Program-made: the position numbers and the translations under genes | Shown: piece by piece, positions 15,156 to 22,884 of the stretch | How positions within the stretch are numbered: position 1 is the stretch's first letter | Layout of the letters: every line of letters begins with the position of its first letter | The notes under the pieces: model-generated | The model's input: the letters and a program-made list of their open reading frames with translations, nothing else | The model's database searches: none | What the model was told of the DNA's origin: nothing | From: a virus | Virus record (IMG/VR): IMGVR_UViG_3300026320_000006 | Location: 1-55,572 of that record | Length of the DNA: 55,572 nt | Direction: 5' to 3' (one strand)

Positions 15156-15544
15156 AAACACTCAAATGGAATGGTGAAAAGTGGTATTACGATGAAAGAA
15201 GCCTTTGGAAGCGTTGCCGACAGTGGCTTATTTGGATTGGAGGCTGGGAAAAGCCAAACGGAACCGGATGGAAGTTCCTTATCGATTATGGCAACAAGAA
15301 AAGTTTGATGTCACCGGCTCCTCTCTCGCTTTTTGGGCATCTTTTCACGTGGTTTGGTTGGGGTTGGCAACTCAAGTTGAAGCCTTGGCATCGCTATTTT
15401 GTTTGGTCAAAAACATCGGGGTGCTATGTCTCATCTGATGGTACTCCGCCGCGTCCTGGTAAAAGCGGTAAGGGCTTTTTCATCTATCAGAAGAAACATA
15501 AATCAGCTTTGTTGAAGCGGTTGAGGCGAGAAAATAACGTATGA
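15152..15544 (+). CDS. Trp-rich hypothetical protein
   Basis: 130 residues with an unusual Trp content, clustered in WKRCRQWLIWIGGWEKPNG and FGHLFTWFGWGWQLKLKPW. The second cluster could lie in or on a membrane. Basic C-terminus. Coupled by ATGA overlaps to genes on both sides. No family recognised. Confidence 0.6.
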   Translation: MKTLKWNGEKWYYDERSLWKRCRQWLIWIGGWEKPNGTGWKFLIDYGNKKSLMSPAPLSLFGHLFTWFGWGWQLKLKPWHRYFVWSKTSGCYVSSDGTPPRPGKSGKGFFIYQKKHKSALLKRLRRENNV

Positions 15545-15633
15545 AAAAAGTGCTCTTGCTTGCCTATATGCTGTTATTTGCAGGAGCATTATTTTATCTT
15601 TTGTTCGTGGCGAATACCGCGTTTATGCCGTGA
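15541..15633 (+). CDS. 30-residue single-span membrane peptide
   Basis: ATGA overlap with the previous stop. Sequence is MKK followed by a continuous hydrophobic helix (VLLLAYMLLFAGALFYLLFV). Likely a small inner-membrane peptide. Function unknown. Confidence 0.5.
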   Translation: MKKVLLLAYMLLFAGALFYLLFVANTAFMP

Positions 15634-15643
15634 GGAGCTTTGT

Positions 15644-15820
15644 ATGCTGAAAACAGTTATTCAGTGTATTGGATGTTTGCTCAGGGGTAAGCACAATTAT
15701 ATCTATGTGGGGCGCAACTATAACGGGCTTACAGATACGGGAGCTAAAGAATTCTCACTGAGATATATTTGCTCTTATTGCCAGCACTTTACCAGTATAA
15801 GCGAATATGAGGAGTTTTGA
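15644..15820 (+). CDS. Small CxxC-containing protein
   Basis: 58 residues from ATG 15644 (GAGGAG site). Two Cys pairs, CIGC (residues 8-11) and CSYC (43-46), could bind one zinc ion. Otherwise unrecognised. Confidence 0.55.
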   Translation: MLKTVIQCIGCLLRGKHNYIYVGRNYNGLTDTGAKEFSLRYICSYCQHFTSISEYEEF

Positions 15821-15821
15821 A

Positions 15822-15998
15822 TTGATTTGGTTGCATGTAGCAATTGAATGGTTTATTGGCATCACTACCCCTGCTCTGGTATTAATCGGGCTATTTGTTG
15901 TGCGCACGTGGTCGGAGCCAATGTATGTTGTGTCTATTGTGAAGCCAGTTGTATCTATTTCTGAAGTGGAAACAGTGCGAATGCGGAGCGTAAAATGA
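15822..15998 (+). CDS. Small single-span membrane protein
   Basis: 58 residues from TTG 15822, chosen because GAGGAG lies 7 bases upstream and because ATG 15807 would overlap the previous gene. The segment AIEWFIGITTPALVLIGLFV is a likely membrane helix, followed by a short hydrophilic tail. Overlaps the next gene by ATGA. Confidence 0.55.
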   Translation: MIWLHVAIEWFIGITTPALVLIGLFVVRTWSEPMYVVSIVKPVVSISEVETVRMRSVK

Positions 15999-16429
15999 TT
16001 AGTGCTGAAGCAAAATTATCTATTCGTCGCATACCGCTTGAATGCTTGCATGTGGGAGATTTTGACCCGCGCTATACTTCGATGATATTGAAGTATGTGG
16101 AGCAACTTCGTGAATATCCAGGGCAAGATGCAGGCTATATTCGTGTCAGACCATCGAAAATTTATCCTGGTACGTTTTTCATCGAAGATGGTCATCACCG
16201 GTTCGTCGCGTATATTATTGCTGGCAGAAAAGATATGCTGTGTATTGTGATAGAGGAACCTGGACAGCGCAATCAAGAGGACTATGTTCGCGAATTGGAG
16301 CATACGCTGAATTCTTGTATCGATTTCATGAGCCATGCAGTCGTTGTAGGCAGTGAAAACAAGGAAGCGTATGCATTGGCTCTCTGTAGAAAAGGATTGA
16401 AGCTCTTGAGAGGCGAAGAAGAATGTTAG
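15995..16429 (+). CDS. ParB/Srx-like fold protein
   Basis: 144 residues. IRRIPLECLHVGDFDPRY followed by a helix (SMILKYVEQLREYPG), a beta pair and IEDGHHRFVAYIIAG matches the ParB N-terminal/sulfiredoxin fold, whose GxHR-type motif binds a nucleotide phosphate. No separate HTH DNA-binding domain is present, so this is not a full partition protein. Phage members of this fold include nucleases and regulators. Role here unknown. Confidence 0.65.
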   Translation: MISAEAKLSIRRIPLECLHVGDFDPRYTSMILKYVEQLREYPGQDAGYIRVRPSKIYPGTFFIEDGHHRFVAYIIAGRKDMLCIVIEEPGQRNQEDYVRELEHTLNSCIDFMSHAVVVGSENKEAYALALCRKGLKLLRGEEEC

Positions 16430-16557
16430 AAGGCTATATTGTTGGCGCATTGACAGCGCTGGTGAGCGTGTCAGTTGGCTATTTGTTTGGAAAGCCGTGG
16501 TTGGACCGCTGGCAAAGCAAAAAGCTACAGAAGCCAAAGCAGGGAGGGACACCGTGA
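16423..16557 (+). CDS. 44-residue membrane-anchored peptide
   Basis: ATG 16423 overlaps the previous gene. LEGYIVGALTALVSVSVGYLF forms one membrane helix, followed by a basic tail (KKLQKPKQGG). Its stop overlaps the GTG start of the next gene (GTGA). Confidence 0.5.
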   Translation: MLEGYIVGALTALVSVSVGYLFGKPWLDRWQSKKLQKPKQGGTP

Positions 16558-16736
16558 AGCATCCAAAGAAGCGTAAACCGCTCGGCAAACCGATAGTATG
16601 GGATGAAAGCGACCTTGAGCATATGAGCCGGGTCACAGCAACCGACAAGAAAGCATCTGTGGCGCTGTGGCACAATGAAGCTCCGGCAAAACTGAAAAAC
16701 TTGTTATTGGCGGCAGTAGAGGAGAGACAACAGTGA
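16554..16736 (+). CDS. Small basic hypothetical protein
   Basis: 60 residues from GTG 16554, supported by GGGAGG 7 bases upstream. Basic start (KHPKKRKPLGKP), helical remainder (APAKLKNLLLAAVEERQQ). No family recognised. Overlaps the next gene by TGATG. Confidence 0.55.
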   Translation: MKHPKKRKPLGKPIVWDESDLEHMSRVTATDKKASVALWHNEAPAKLKNLLLAAVEERQQ

Positions 16737-17008
16737 TGCTTACTAGTGCTGATTATGGCTATTGGCCTATTGAAGTACGCGAATGGATGGAGAGTGTCGG
16801 TTGGCCTGAAGTTGATTTTATACAGTTTGAGCGTGAAATCTTGCCAGACGGCTTTGAAATTGATGCTCGTACAGACAGGAAATGGGCAAGATGGAAACCA
16901 GGGCCGCATGTCACCGTAACGGCTCGACGTGGTGAAGAGTGGAAGCAACAGCGGTGGAAAATTGAGGGTGCTACTTGGTATAAAGTAAAGGGTATTTTTG
17001 ATGCCTAA
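16736..17008 (+). CDS. Small hypothetical protein
   Basis: 90 residues, rich in Trp, Glu and Arg (YWPIEVREWMESVGWPEVDF), with a beta-rich C-terminal half (HVTVTARRGEEWKQQRWKIE). Unrecognised; overlaps the start of the head morphogenesis gene. Confidence 0.55.
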   Translation: MLTSADYGYWPIEVREWMESVGWPEVDFIQFEREILPDGFEIDARTDRKWARWKPGPHVTVTARRGEEWKQQRWKIEGATWYKVKGIFDA

Positions 17009-17609
17009 CGGTTTCCAGTATGTCTATGATCCGCGATCCAGGCGCTACAGAAACATTTCAAATGGGCAATATGTCACGTCGAAAGAGTTGCGTGGCGCGG
17101 TAGACACGATCATCGACGGAGAAACCGTCAAGATCAGGGATATTTCTCAGCGTTTGATTGATGGAGAAATCACGTTGGCAGACTGGCAAGGTCAGGTAGC
17201 ATCGATGCTCAAAACGTTGCATGTAACGATGGGAGTAGCGGCTGTAGGCGGCTTTGATAGCGCATCACAAGCTGATTTTGGCTACATGGGAAGTCTGATT
17301 AAAAAGCAATACCACTATCTGGCAAAATTCGCACAGGATATTGCGAGTGGAAAACAGGCGCTTGATGGAACGCTACTCAGCCGATCGGCTTTATATACGC
17401 AAGCAAGCAGGAGCATATTTGAAGATGTAGTAGGCAAAACAGCAGAGGCCGGCGGCGCGACACAAGAAAAATCTGAGCTTGGGGTCGCGGACCATTGCCC
17501 GGAGTGCGTAGATGAAGCGTCAAAGGGTTGGAGTCCAATAGGAACGCTCATTCCGATTGGTGAGCGCTTGTGCAAGGCGAATTGTAGATGTCAGATGATT
17601 TATAAGTGA
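17001..17609 (+). CDS. Head morphogenesis / minor capsid protein (gp7-like)
   Basis: 202 residues. The end has the signature of SPP1 gp7/Mu gpF-type head morphogenesis proteins: HCPECVDEASKGW, then PIGERLCKANCRCQMIY, where the Cys residues and final CxC close the domain. The N-terminal half is helical. In related phages the protein is carried in the capsid near the portal and helps DNA delivery. Position between portal and scaffold fits. It is shorter than most family members (about 300). Confidence 0.7.
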   Translation: MPNGFQYVYDPRSRRYRNISNGQYVTSKELRGAVDTIIDGETVKIRDISQRLIDGEITLADWQGQVASMLKTLHVTMGVAAVGGFDSASQADFGYMGSLIKKQYHYLAKFAQDIASGKQALDGTLLSRSALYTQASRSIFEDVVGKTAEAGGATQEKSELGVADHCPECVDEASKGWSPIGTLIPIGERLCKANCRCQMIYK

Positions 17610-17622
17610 AAGGGAAGTAGCG

Positions 17623-17937
17623 ATGTCAGATTTAAAAGAGGTAGTTTTTCAAGGACTTGGTGAAGCTTCGATGTGTTGGAGCGAGATACCCAAGGGTATA
17701 TTTGACAGCGTGAATGCAAAACGCATCGGCAATGAGGTCATGCAAGCGATAAACGAGCATGAAAAGCAACTGTATGAAGATGTAAAAGCCTTGCATAGCG
17801 CTCTCAATGAATTCTTACCGCTCTTTATCCTGGGAAATGGTACAGACTATGCCGGTATAGATGAGGCGATAGAAGCGCTTCAAAGGCATCCTGAATTACC
17901 AATAACGGTAGCGCTGGCAGAGATGAAGCGCAAATAA
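17623..17937 (+). CDS. Hypothetical protein
   Basis: 104 residues, acidic and helical, with no recognised domain (helix NEVMQAINEHEKQLYEDVKA). AAAGGGAAG ribosome site. Located directly before the scaffold gene; a head accessory role is possible. Confidence 0.55.
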   Translation: MSDLKEVVFQGLGEASMCWSEIPKGIFDSVNAKRIGNEVMQAINEHEKQLYEDVKALHSALNEFLPLFILGNGTDYAGIDEAIEALQRHPELPITVALAEMKRK

Positions 17938-18004
17938 TTTTTTGTCTTCTACTCAGTTAATGAGTACTCAGTCATTGACAAACACATGAAAGGTGAACTA
18001 TACT

Positions 18005-18610
18005 ATGCCTAATGATCCAAATAATCCCGATCCGCAAGGTCAGACACCGAACGGAACGGATCCCCAGGGCCAGACGCCCAACACTACGTCCAGCGGTCAG
18101 ACGCCGAACGGACAGAGAACTTCTATTGATACCTTGCCGCCTGATATTCAGGACTACATTCGTACACTTCGAGCCGACGCAAAGAAGTTACGTGATGCGG
18201 CTGAAGCAGAGGCACAAGCCAAACAAGCGGCTGAAGCTGCAAGGCTTGCGGAACAAGGCCAGTACAAGGAGCTTGCCGACAAACATGCTGCACGCATTCT
18301 TGAGCTTGAACCGGTCTCTGCAAGTTACACAAAGCTTGCTGAACAAATCCAGGTGCAAATCGAAGCGGAGATTAAGGATTGGCCTGCTGAAGTCAAAGCG
18401 CTTGTTCCCGGCTCAGATGTTCCGGCAGAACAGCGTTTAGAGCAGATGACCCGGCTCCGCCCCCTGCTTGAGAAACTTCAAGTTCAGGCAAAAGGGCAAA
18501 ATCCTGGCAACCGGCCTAATCCGCAACCTGCGAATCAGCAGACAACGAAACAGCAACAGATGGAAGCGAACCGAGCATCTTTTGTACAGAAGCGCTCGTA
18601 TGGCTTCTAA
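18005..18610 (+). CDS. Capsid scaffolding protein
   Basis: 201 residues from ATG 18005. The N-terminus is a low-complexity repeat of GQTPNG (three near copies, about residues 10-38). The centre is a long Ala/Glu/Lys/Gln helix (LRDAAEAEAQAKQAAEAARL), and the C-terminus is Gln/Asn-rich with a basic end. This is the usual make-up of scaffold proteins that guide capsid assembly and then leave the shell, and the gene is just upstream of decoration and capsid genes. Upstream, ACTCAGTTAATGAGT and a second ACTCAGT form repeats of unknown role. Confidence 0.75.
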   Translation: MPNDPNNPDPQGQTPNGTDPQGQTPNTTSSGQTPNGQRTSIDTLPPDIQDYIRTLRADAKKLRDAAEAEAQAKQAAEAARLAEQGQYKELADKHAARILELEPVSASYTKLAEQIQVQIEAEIKDWPAEVKALVPGSDVPAEQRLEQMTRLRPLLEKLQVQAKGQNPGNRPNPQPANQQTTKQQQMEANRASFVQKRSYGF

Positions 18611-18644
18611 GCACAACTGAATTCAGTGATCTTTTAGTATCTCG

Positions 18645-18746
18645 TGCCTAGCTAATAGATGTGTGTGTAGTCTGGAGGGGTGACGCCCTCCCATCCGAAC
18701 AGCCTAGTCGTTAAATGCACGGACGAACCCATTTGTTAGTTAGGCA
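18645..18746 (+). ncRNA. Structured RNA element upstream of capsid genes
   Basis: A closing stem of 11 pairs, TGCCTAGCTAA (18645-18655) with TTAGTTAGGCA (18736-18746, one G-U), encloses a second helix GGAGGG/CCCTCC (18674-18679 with 18686-18691) extended by GATG/CATC (18658-18661 with 18692-18695), then a short TCCG/CGGA pairing (18694-18697 with 18720-18723). The element fills the 157-base gap between scaffold and decoration genes and ends 21 bases before the GTG start. It may control mRNA processing or translation of the highly expressed head genes. It has no terminator-like T tract. Confidence 0.5.
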
Positions 18747-18767
18747 GGGGATGATTGGAGGAATATC

Positions 18768-19169
18768 GTGGCAGAAATTGCCAAATCGGGCACCCCTTCC
18801 GTAACGACCATTGGGCTTGACCCGGGTTCACAAAAACTTCCTACACTTCTCACCGGGGAAGCGATAGCAGCCGGTGATGCTTGTTATGTAAAAAATGATG
18901 GTCTCATTTGGCGCTCAAACGGCGCGGCTGTGGCCGCGGCTGCCCAGGTACGCGGTTTTGCCCCCTACAAAGCCAATAGCGGTGAGACCCTCACGCTCGT
19001 CCACGCCTGTGTTTTTCAGTATGGCGCAGCGCTCACCCCGGGGGCTGATTACTTTCTTTCTGGCACGGTGCCAGGCGGGCTTGCTGACGCTGCCTCAACC
19101 GGTGGTACCGGTAAAATTGGTTACGCGGTAGATGCCACGCGCATTTTCGTTAAAGCCAGCGGCTATTAA
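18768..19169 (+). CDS. Head decoration protein
   Basis: 133 residues from GTG 18768 (TTGGAGGAA site). Small, Gly/Ala-rich, beta-rich protein directly before the major capsid gene. The pattern GEAIAAGDACYVKNDGLIWR, then a beta hairpin and FVKASGY, resembles DUF2190-like/lambda gpD-type decoration proteins that stabilise the expanded shell. Confidence 0.7.
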   Translation: MAEIAKSGTPSVTTIGLDPGSQKLPTLLTGEAIAAGDACYVKNDGLIWRSNGAAVAAAAQVRGFAPYKANSGETLTLVHACVFQYGAALTPGADYFLSGTVPGGLADAASTGGTGKIGYAVDATRIFVKASGY

Positions 19170-19194
19170 ATCAGGCAAGGGAGAATAGAAAACT

Positions 19195-20292
19195 ATGCCA
19201 TACGGCACATTAACAACCAATGATACCCTTGCCACGCTACGAGCCGCCACAGGCGTCGTAGCGGAAATAGGCGAGGATGTTGCGTTTGAATCAATCGACA
19301 TGGCGTTGCAGGTCCACAGTCAGCTTTTGCAGGAAGCCATGGTTGATTTTGTTGAGCCGACCACTGACCGACTCCGGCGCTACGGCGGGCCTGATCAGAT
19401 GCAGATGGAAGAGCTGGACGAGATTGGTTCAGCCAGCGCGCAGAAGATCGGACCAGGCGCGACACTTGGTTTTCCGATGAAGTTCTACGGTGGCGGACTC
19501 CAATGGTCGCGTTTGTACTTCCTGAATGCAACTGGGCCAGAACTGGCCGCGCAAGTGGAAGCGATGATGGACGCGGATGTGAAGAACGTTCACAAGCAGT
19601 TGAAAGCCGCTCTGCTCATTCCAACCAATTATACCTTTGAGGACCGGCGCGTCGATCATGTACAACTTCCGATCAAGGCGCTGATCAATGCTGATAGTGC
19701 AGCGATCCCCATTGCGCCGGACGGCGCAACCTTTAACGGCGCCACGCACAACCACTATCTCGGTGCAACAGCCGCCTGGTCGGGTGCGACTGCTGTCCAG
19801 ATGGCGGCTGATTTGACCGCGCTGATCAACACGGTCGTTGAGCATTTTCTGACTGGTAGGGTGCTTGTGCTGATCAATCAAGCACAGGAAGTGAATGTGA
19901 GAAGTCTCACTAACTTCTTCCCCTACTACGATATGCGCTTGACACCTGCGATCACCGCAACACAGGCCACATCTGCAAACCTGGACGTCACCAATCTGAC
20001 CAACCGCGCTATTGGTGTGTTTGGTCCTGCTGAGATTTGGGTGAAGCCGTGGATACCGGCAAACTATGCAGTTGCCATGCAAGTTGACGTTCCACAAAAG
20101 GTACTTTGCAAGCGAACCAGGAATGTGGGCTCGGGCAACCTGGAATTGCAGTTCGACATGGAAGAGTATCCATTGCGTGCGCGTACGTATGGGCGCGAAT
20201 TTGGCTTTGGAGTATGGAATCGTGTAGCAGCGGCTGCTTTGAGCACGGCCAATATTACCACCTATGCTGCGCCTGCGTTAAGCGCGCTGTAG
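19195..20292 (+). CDS. Major capsid protein
   Basis: 365 residues with the size and order of an HK97-fold shell protein. Features include an N-terminal helix, the segment GFPMKFYGGGLQWSRLYFL (E-loop/P-domain region) and a C-terminal AYPLR-like strand (FDMEEYPLRARTYGREFGFG) that is common in these proteins. Good codon quality and GAGAATAG site. Several hundred copies would form the icosahedral head. Confidence 0.85.
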   Translation: MPYGTLTTNDTLATLRAATGVVAEIGEDVAFESIDMALQVHSQLLQEAMVDFVEPTTDRLRRYGGPDQMQMEELDEIGSASAQKIGPGATLGFPMKFYGGGLQWSRLYFLNATGPELAAQVEAMMDADVKNVHKQLKAALLIPTNYTFEDRRVDHVQLPIKALINADSAAIPIAPDGATFNGATHNHYLGATAAWSGATAVQMAADLTALINTVVEHFLTGRVLVLINQAQEVNVRSLTNFFPYYDMRLTPAITATQATSANLDVTNLTNRAIGVFGPAEIWVKPWIPANYAVAMQVDVPQKVLCKRTRNVGSGNLELQFDMEEYPLRARTYGREFGFGVWNRVAAAALSTANITTYAAPALSAL

Positions 20293-20366
20293 TCAGTAGA
20301 ACTGAAAGAGATGTGTGTATGGTGACTTCTTACCAGCCGCCATACACAGATTTTGAAAGGATAGAT

Positions 20367-20615
20367 ATGCAAGTACATGCACGATTTAAGCTCTATGAAG
20401 ATGCACGAGCACAGGCATATTCAGCTGGTGGCTATGTCCCCGCGGCACGCGTGAAACTCTCAGCAGTGCAGGGGGAACCCTTCGGCACGGCAATGCCGCA
20501 AGGGACCATTGACATGCTGATTGCCAATCCTGAAGCTGTTCAGGTGTTTCGTGATGCGCCCATGGGAGCGGAATTCGATGTCGTCTTTTTGCTTGTAGAG
20601 CCTGTAAAGGAGTAA
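20367..20615 (+). CDS. Small head-region protein
   Basis: 82 residues from ATG 20367 (GAAAGGATAG site); an alternative ATG lies at 20319. Beta-rich, with VKLSAVQGEPFGTAMPQGTI. Position just after the capsid gene suggests a structural or assembly accessory. Unrecognised. Confidence 0.6.
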   Translation: MQVHARFKLYEDARAQAYSAGGYVPAARVKLSAVQGEPFGTAMPQGTIDMLIANPEAVQVFRDAPMGAEFDVVFLLVEPVKE

Positions 20616-20619
20616 TGTC

Positions 20620-20838
20620 ATGGCAGACGATCAGACTACCACTGCGCAACCGGTACAACCGGCATTTGTTGATGCACAAACGCCACAACGCGCTAATCAG
20701 CAGGCGATCATAGACGTTGCGGCATTGGTGGAGAGTAGGCAGGCCGATGAGTCGAAGTTTCCGGGTGGGCGCTTCCTCGTTAATGGCGTCTATGTCGATG
20801 CTGACGGCAATAAGCACAAGGACCAGAAAAGCGAGTAG
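20620..20838 (+). CDS. Small hypothetical protein
   Basis: 72 residues, Gln/Ala/Thr-rich N-terminus and a C-terminal FPGGRFLVNGVYVDADGNK hairpin seen in many small phage proteins found between capsid and connector genes. AAAGGAG site. Confidence 0.6.
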   Translation: MADDQTTTAQPVQPAFVDAQTPQRANQQAIIDVAALVESRQADESKFPGGRFLVNGVYVDADGNKHKDQKSE

Positions 20839-20841
20839 CTT

Positions 20842-21276
20842 ATGGATCGTCCGACCGCACTTGCAACTCTCACTGAGGAATATGCAGAACTGGCAACCGA
20901 TAGTGGTCTCTCCGGAGGATCTATCACCAGTGCGTACAATTTCGCTATTGATATGAGCTTGCGTCAACTTGGTTATCAGGAAACCGACCTGGCAACAACC
21001 AATGTGCCACAAACGCAAATCATCGGCTATCTGGCCTTGCTCAACTACTACGCATTGAAGCGGTTTGCTCGAATCCTGGCTCTCAGAGTGAACGTAGGCG
21101 TAGCTGGCCAGCTTTCCGCTTCTCGTTCACAAGCGGCTATCCAGGTGAAGGCATTGCTTGACGATGCGGAGAAAGAAGTGGTAGCACTCGGGTTTGCCGT
21201 TGGTGAGAATGCGGTTGCGTTTAGCCTTGGACGTATGGGCTTAGACTTCTTAGAGCCGAACTGGGGTGAATTCTGA
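20842..21276 (+). CDS. Head-tail connector (adaptor) protein
   Basis: 144 residues, nearly all helical, in the position of HK97 gp6/SPP1 gp15 adaptors that bind below the portal. Helices around LTEEYAELATDS, ITSAYNFAIDMSLRQLGY and AAIQVKALLDDAEKEVVALG fit. Assignment is by order and fold style rather than a diagnostic motif. Confidence 0.6.
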   Translation: MDRPTALATLTEEYAELATDSGLSGGSITSAYNFAIDMSLRQLGYQETDLATTNVPQTQIIGYLALLNYYALKRFARILALRVNVGVAGQLSASRSQAAIQVKALLDDAEKEVVALGFAVGENAVAFSLGRMGLDFLEPNWGEF

Positions 21277-21653
21277 TGAGCTTTCTGACTTCCACTGATG
21301 TGCAAGCATTTGCAGATTTCGCAACCGGCTATTTCATGACGGACACCTGCGCTATTCTGCGCAGACCCTCAACCTGGAATGCTCAGGGCGGCAATAGCGC
21401 GGACTATGCAGTTATTCAATCCGGTGTTCCCTGCTGTGCCATCTCGCAAAGTGGATCAGAAATGTTCAGCGAAAATCAGGAAGTGGGCAAAGCCATGTTT
21501 CTGATTGTACTTCCCAAGGGGACCGACGTGAAGACCAAAGACCGCATTCACATCGGACCCACGTACTATGATGTCATTAATGCGCTTGATCCATCTACTT
21601 ACGAAGTTGTACGTAAAGTAACGGCTCAACGCTTTGGCAAGGGAGGAAGCTAG
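21276..21653 (+). CDS. Head closure (stopper) protein
   Basis: 125 residues, beta-rich: DTCAILRRPSTWNAQGG, VPCCAISQSG, FLIVLPKGTDVKTKDRIHIG and YYDVINALDP. This is the strand pattern of SPP1 gp16-type head closure proteins, which plug the connector until the tail joins. Starts on the last base of the adaptor stop. Confidence 0.7.
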   Translation: MSFLTSTDVQAFADFATGYFMTDTCAILRRPSTWNAQGGNSADYAVIQSGVPCCAISQSGSEMFSENQEVGKAMFLIVLPKGTDVKTKDRIHIGPTYYDVINALDPSTYEVVRKVTAQRFGKGGS

Positions 21654-22016
21654 ATGGGTTTCACAGTTTCCGGTCTGGATGGCATCAAAGCCCGGATTGA
21701 CGCACATGTAGCGCGAGTGAAAGTTGAAGTGCAAGATGCGATTGAATGGGCTGTTGCTAATACGTACGACGATTCACAAAAAGATTGTCCATACGATCAG
21801 AAAAAGCCAGCAGGTGAACCGCATTTACGGGATAGCGCGAAGAAAAAGGTAGGCAAGCTTGAGGGATGGGTGAGTTATGGCAATGACGAAGTAGATTGGG
21901 AGAAGTTTGTTGAGCTTGGAACGAGCAAAATGCGTCCACAACCGTATCTTTTTCCTGCGTTTATCAGGAACGGCAAAAAGTTCAGAGAGCAATGTAAGCG
22001 GATAGCAGGGGGATAG
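21654..22016 (+). CDS. HK97 gp10-like tail completion protein
   Basis: 120 residues with the family's hallmarks: an N-terminal GLDGIKARIDAHVARVKVEV helix, CPYDQKKPAGEPHLRDS, and near the end FVELGTSKMRPQPYLFPA. Members of this family help join tail and head. Starts right after the stopper stop codon. Confidence 0.85.
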   Translation: MGFTVSGLDGIKARIDAHVARVKVEVQDAIEWAVANTYDDSQKDCPYDQKKPAGEPHLRDSAKKKVGKLEGWVSYGNDEVDWEKFVELGTSKMRPQPYLFPAFIRNGKKFREQCKRIAGG

Positions 22017-22448
22017 ATGGCTATACCAACCGGAGAAACGCAAACAGCAGCGATCGCGCGGTTACGCGGTGACGCACCCCTGCAGGGGCTGTTAGGTAAT
22101 CCGTCTGATGGATCTGGCAATGTGTTTGATCAGGGTTCAACGCCTCCTGATCAGGTATGCCCCTACTTGGAAGTCTTTCCAATCACCACCGTAAAGGGAA
22201 CATTGGTTGTTATGGGGTTAGATGGGAATGATGTGTATCAGCAAGTTACCGGATTCACCCGATCAGGTGACTTTACGCAAGCCAGAGCCATTATGAAACG
22301 AGTCCACGATTTGCTTGATCAGCAATCGCTCACGATCGCAGGTTTTACCAATCCGCTCTTGCTCTTTGAGAATGAGCAAGAACTGTTTGATAGTGAACAA
22401 GGCAAACAACAAGTAGTCCACAGATATCTCATTTCAACGCAAGGGTAG
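22017..22448 (+). CDS. Tail terminator protein (DUF3168-like)
   Basis: 143 residues with the DUF3168/lambda gpU-like order of elements: N-terminal helix (AAIARLRGDAPLQGLLG), CPYLEVFPITT, a helix (QARAIMKRVHDLLDQ), and FENEQELFDSEQGKQQVVHRYLIS. It caps the growing tail tube at the head-proximal end. It contains one CCCCTGCAGGGG element at 22077-22088, encoding part of APLQGLLG. Confidence 0.75.
   Translation: MAIPTGETQTAAIARLRGDAPLQGLLGNPSDGSGNVFDQGSTPPDQVCPYLEVFPITTVKGTLVVMGLDGNDVYQQVTGFTRSGDFTQARAIMKRVHDLLDQQSLTIAGFTNPLLLFENEQELFDSEQGKQQVVHRYLISTQG
22077..22088. repeat. Dispersed palindrome CCCCTGCAAGGG (representative copy)
   Basis: A 12-bp palindromic element occurs many times in this window. 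Exact copies in either orientation are at 4697-4708, 6117-6128, 29775-29786, 41881-41892 and 47368-47379, the symmetric form CCCCTGCAGGGG is here, and close variants lie at 769, 3878, 4449, 39395, 41625, 43975, 45426, 45605, 46625 and 53852. Copies lie inside genes and just after stop codons on both strands. Confidence 0.75.
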
Positions 22449-22475
22449 AACAACAGGTCAACAGGAGGTCATACT

Positions 22476-22874
22476 ATGCCATCAGCGCCAATTGCAGGGT
22501 TTCAAGGGAAATTTAAAGTGGTTGCCGTTGCCATGATTCAGGTTCAGAGTATCGAAGCTCAAATTAATGGTGAAACGTATGATATCACCGTGATGTCAGG
22601 GCTTTCAACGCCAGCCTGGAAAGCGTTTCTTGCTGGACTTCTGGGCGCAACCTTAAAGGTTGTAGGTTTTTATGATTTTGCCAACGACGCCGTACAGCTC
22701 ACGCTCTGGAATGCACTTGGCACAACTGTCGCGGTTTCATGGAGCCCAAACACAGGGACGAACAACTTTTCTGCCAGTGCCATTCTTACGAATATTCCCA
22801 TCAAAGCCGCGGTGAATGCTCCTGAAAGCGTTGAATTCGACTTTCAGATTACCGGCGCTGTAACCTACGTGTAA
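22476..22874 (+). CDS. Tail tube protein
   Basis: 132 residues, beta-rich, in the usual place after the tail terminator. N-terminus APIAGFQGKFKVV, then VQSIEAQINGETYDITVMSG, a helix (PAWKAFLAGLLGA) and a hairpin, the pattern of the tail-tube/Hcp fold. It also resembles the first residues of the next gene. It would form the hexameric rings of the non-contractile tail. Confidence 0.7.
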   Translation: MPSAPIAGFQGKFKVVAVAMIQVQSIEAQINGETYDITVMSGLSTPAWKAFLAGLLGATLKVVGFYDFANDAVQLTLWNALGTTVAVSWSPNTGTNNFSASAILTNIPIKAAVNAPESVEFDFQITGAVTYV

Positions 22875-22884
22875 GGGGTGATGC

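Noticed and set aside
16016-16948. Minus-strand open frame of 310 codons
   Set aside because: Antisense to the ParB-like and following genes of the late operon; no ribosome site or domain.
18674-18691. Transcription terminator at the GGAGGG/CCCTCC hairpin
   Set aside because: No T tract follows and the hairpin is nested in a longer structure within the head operon.
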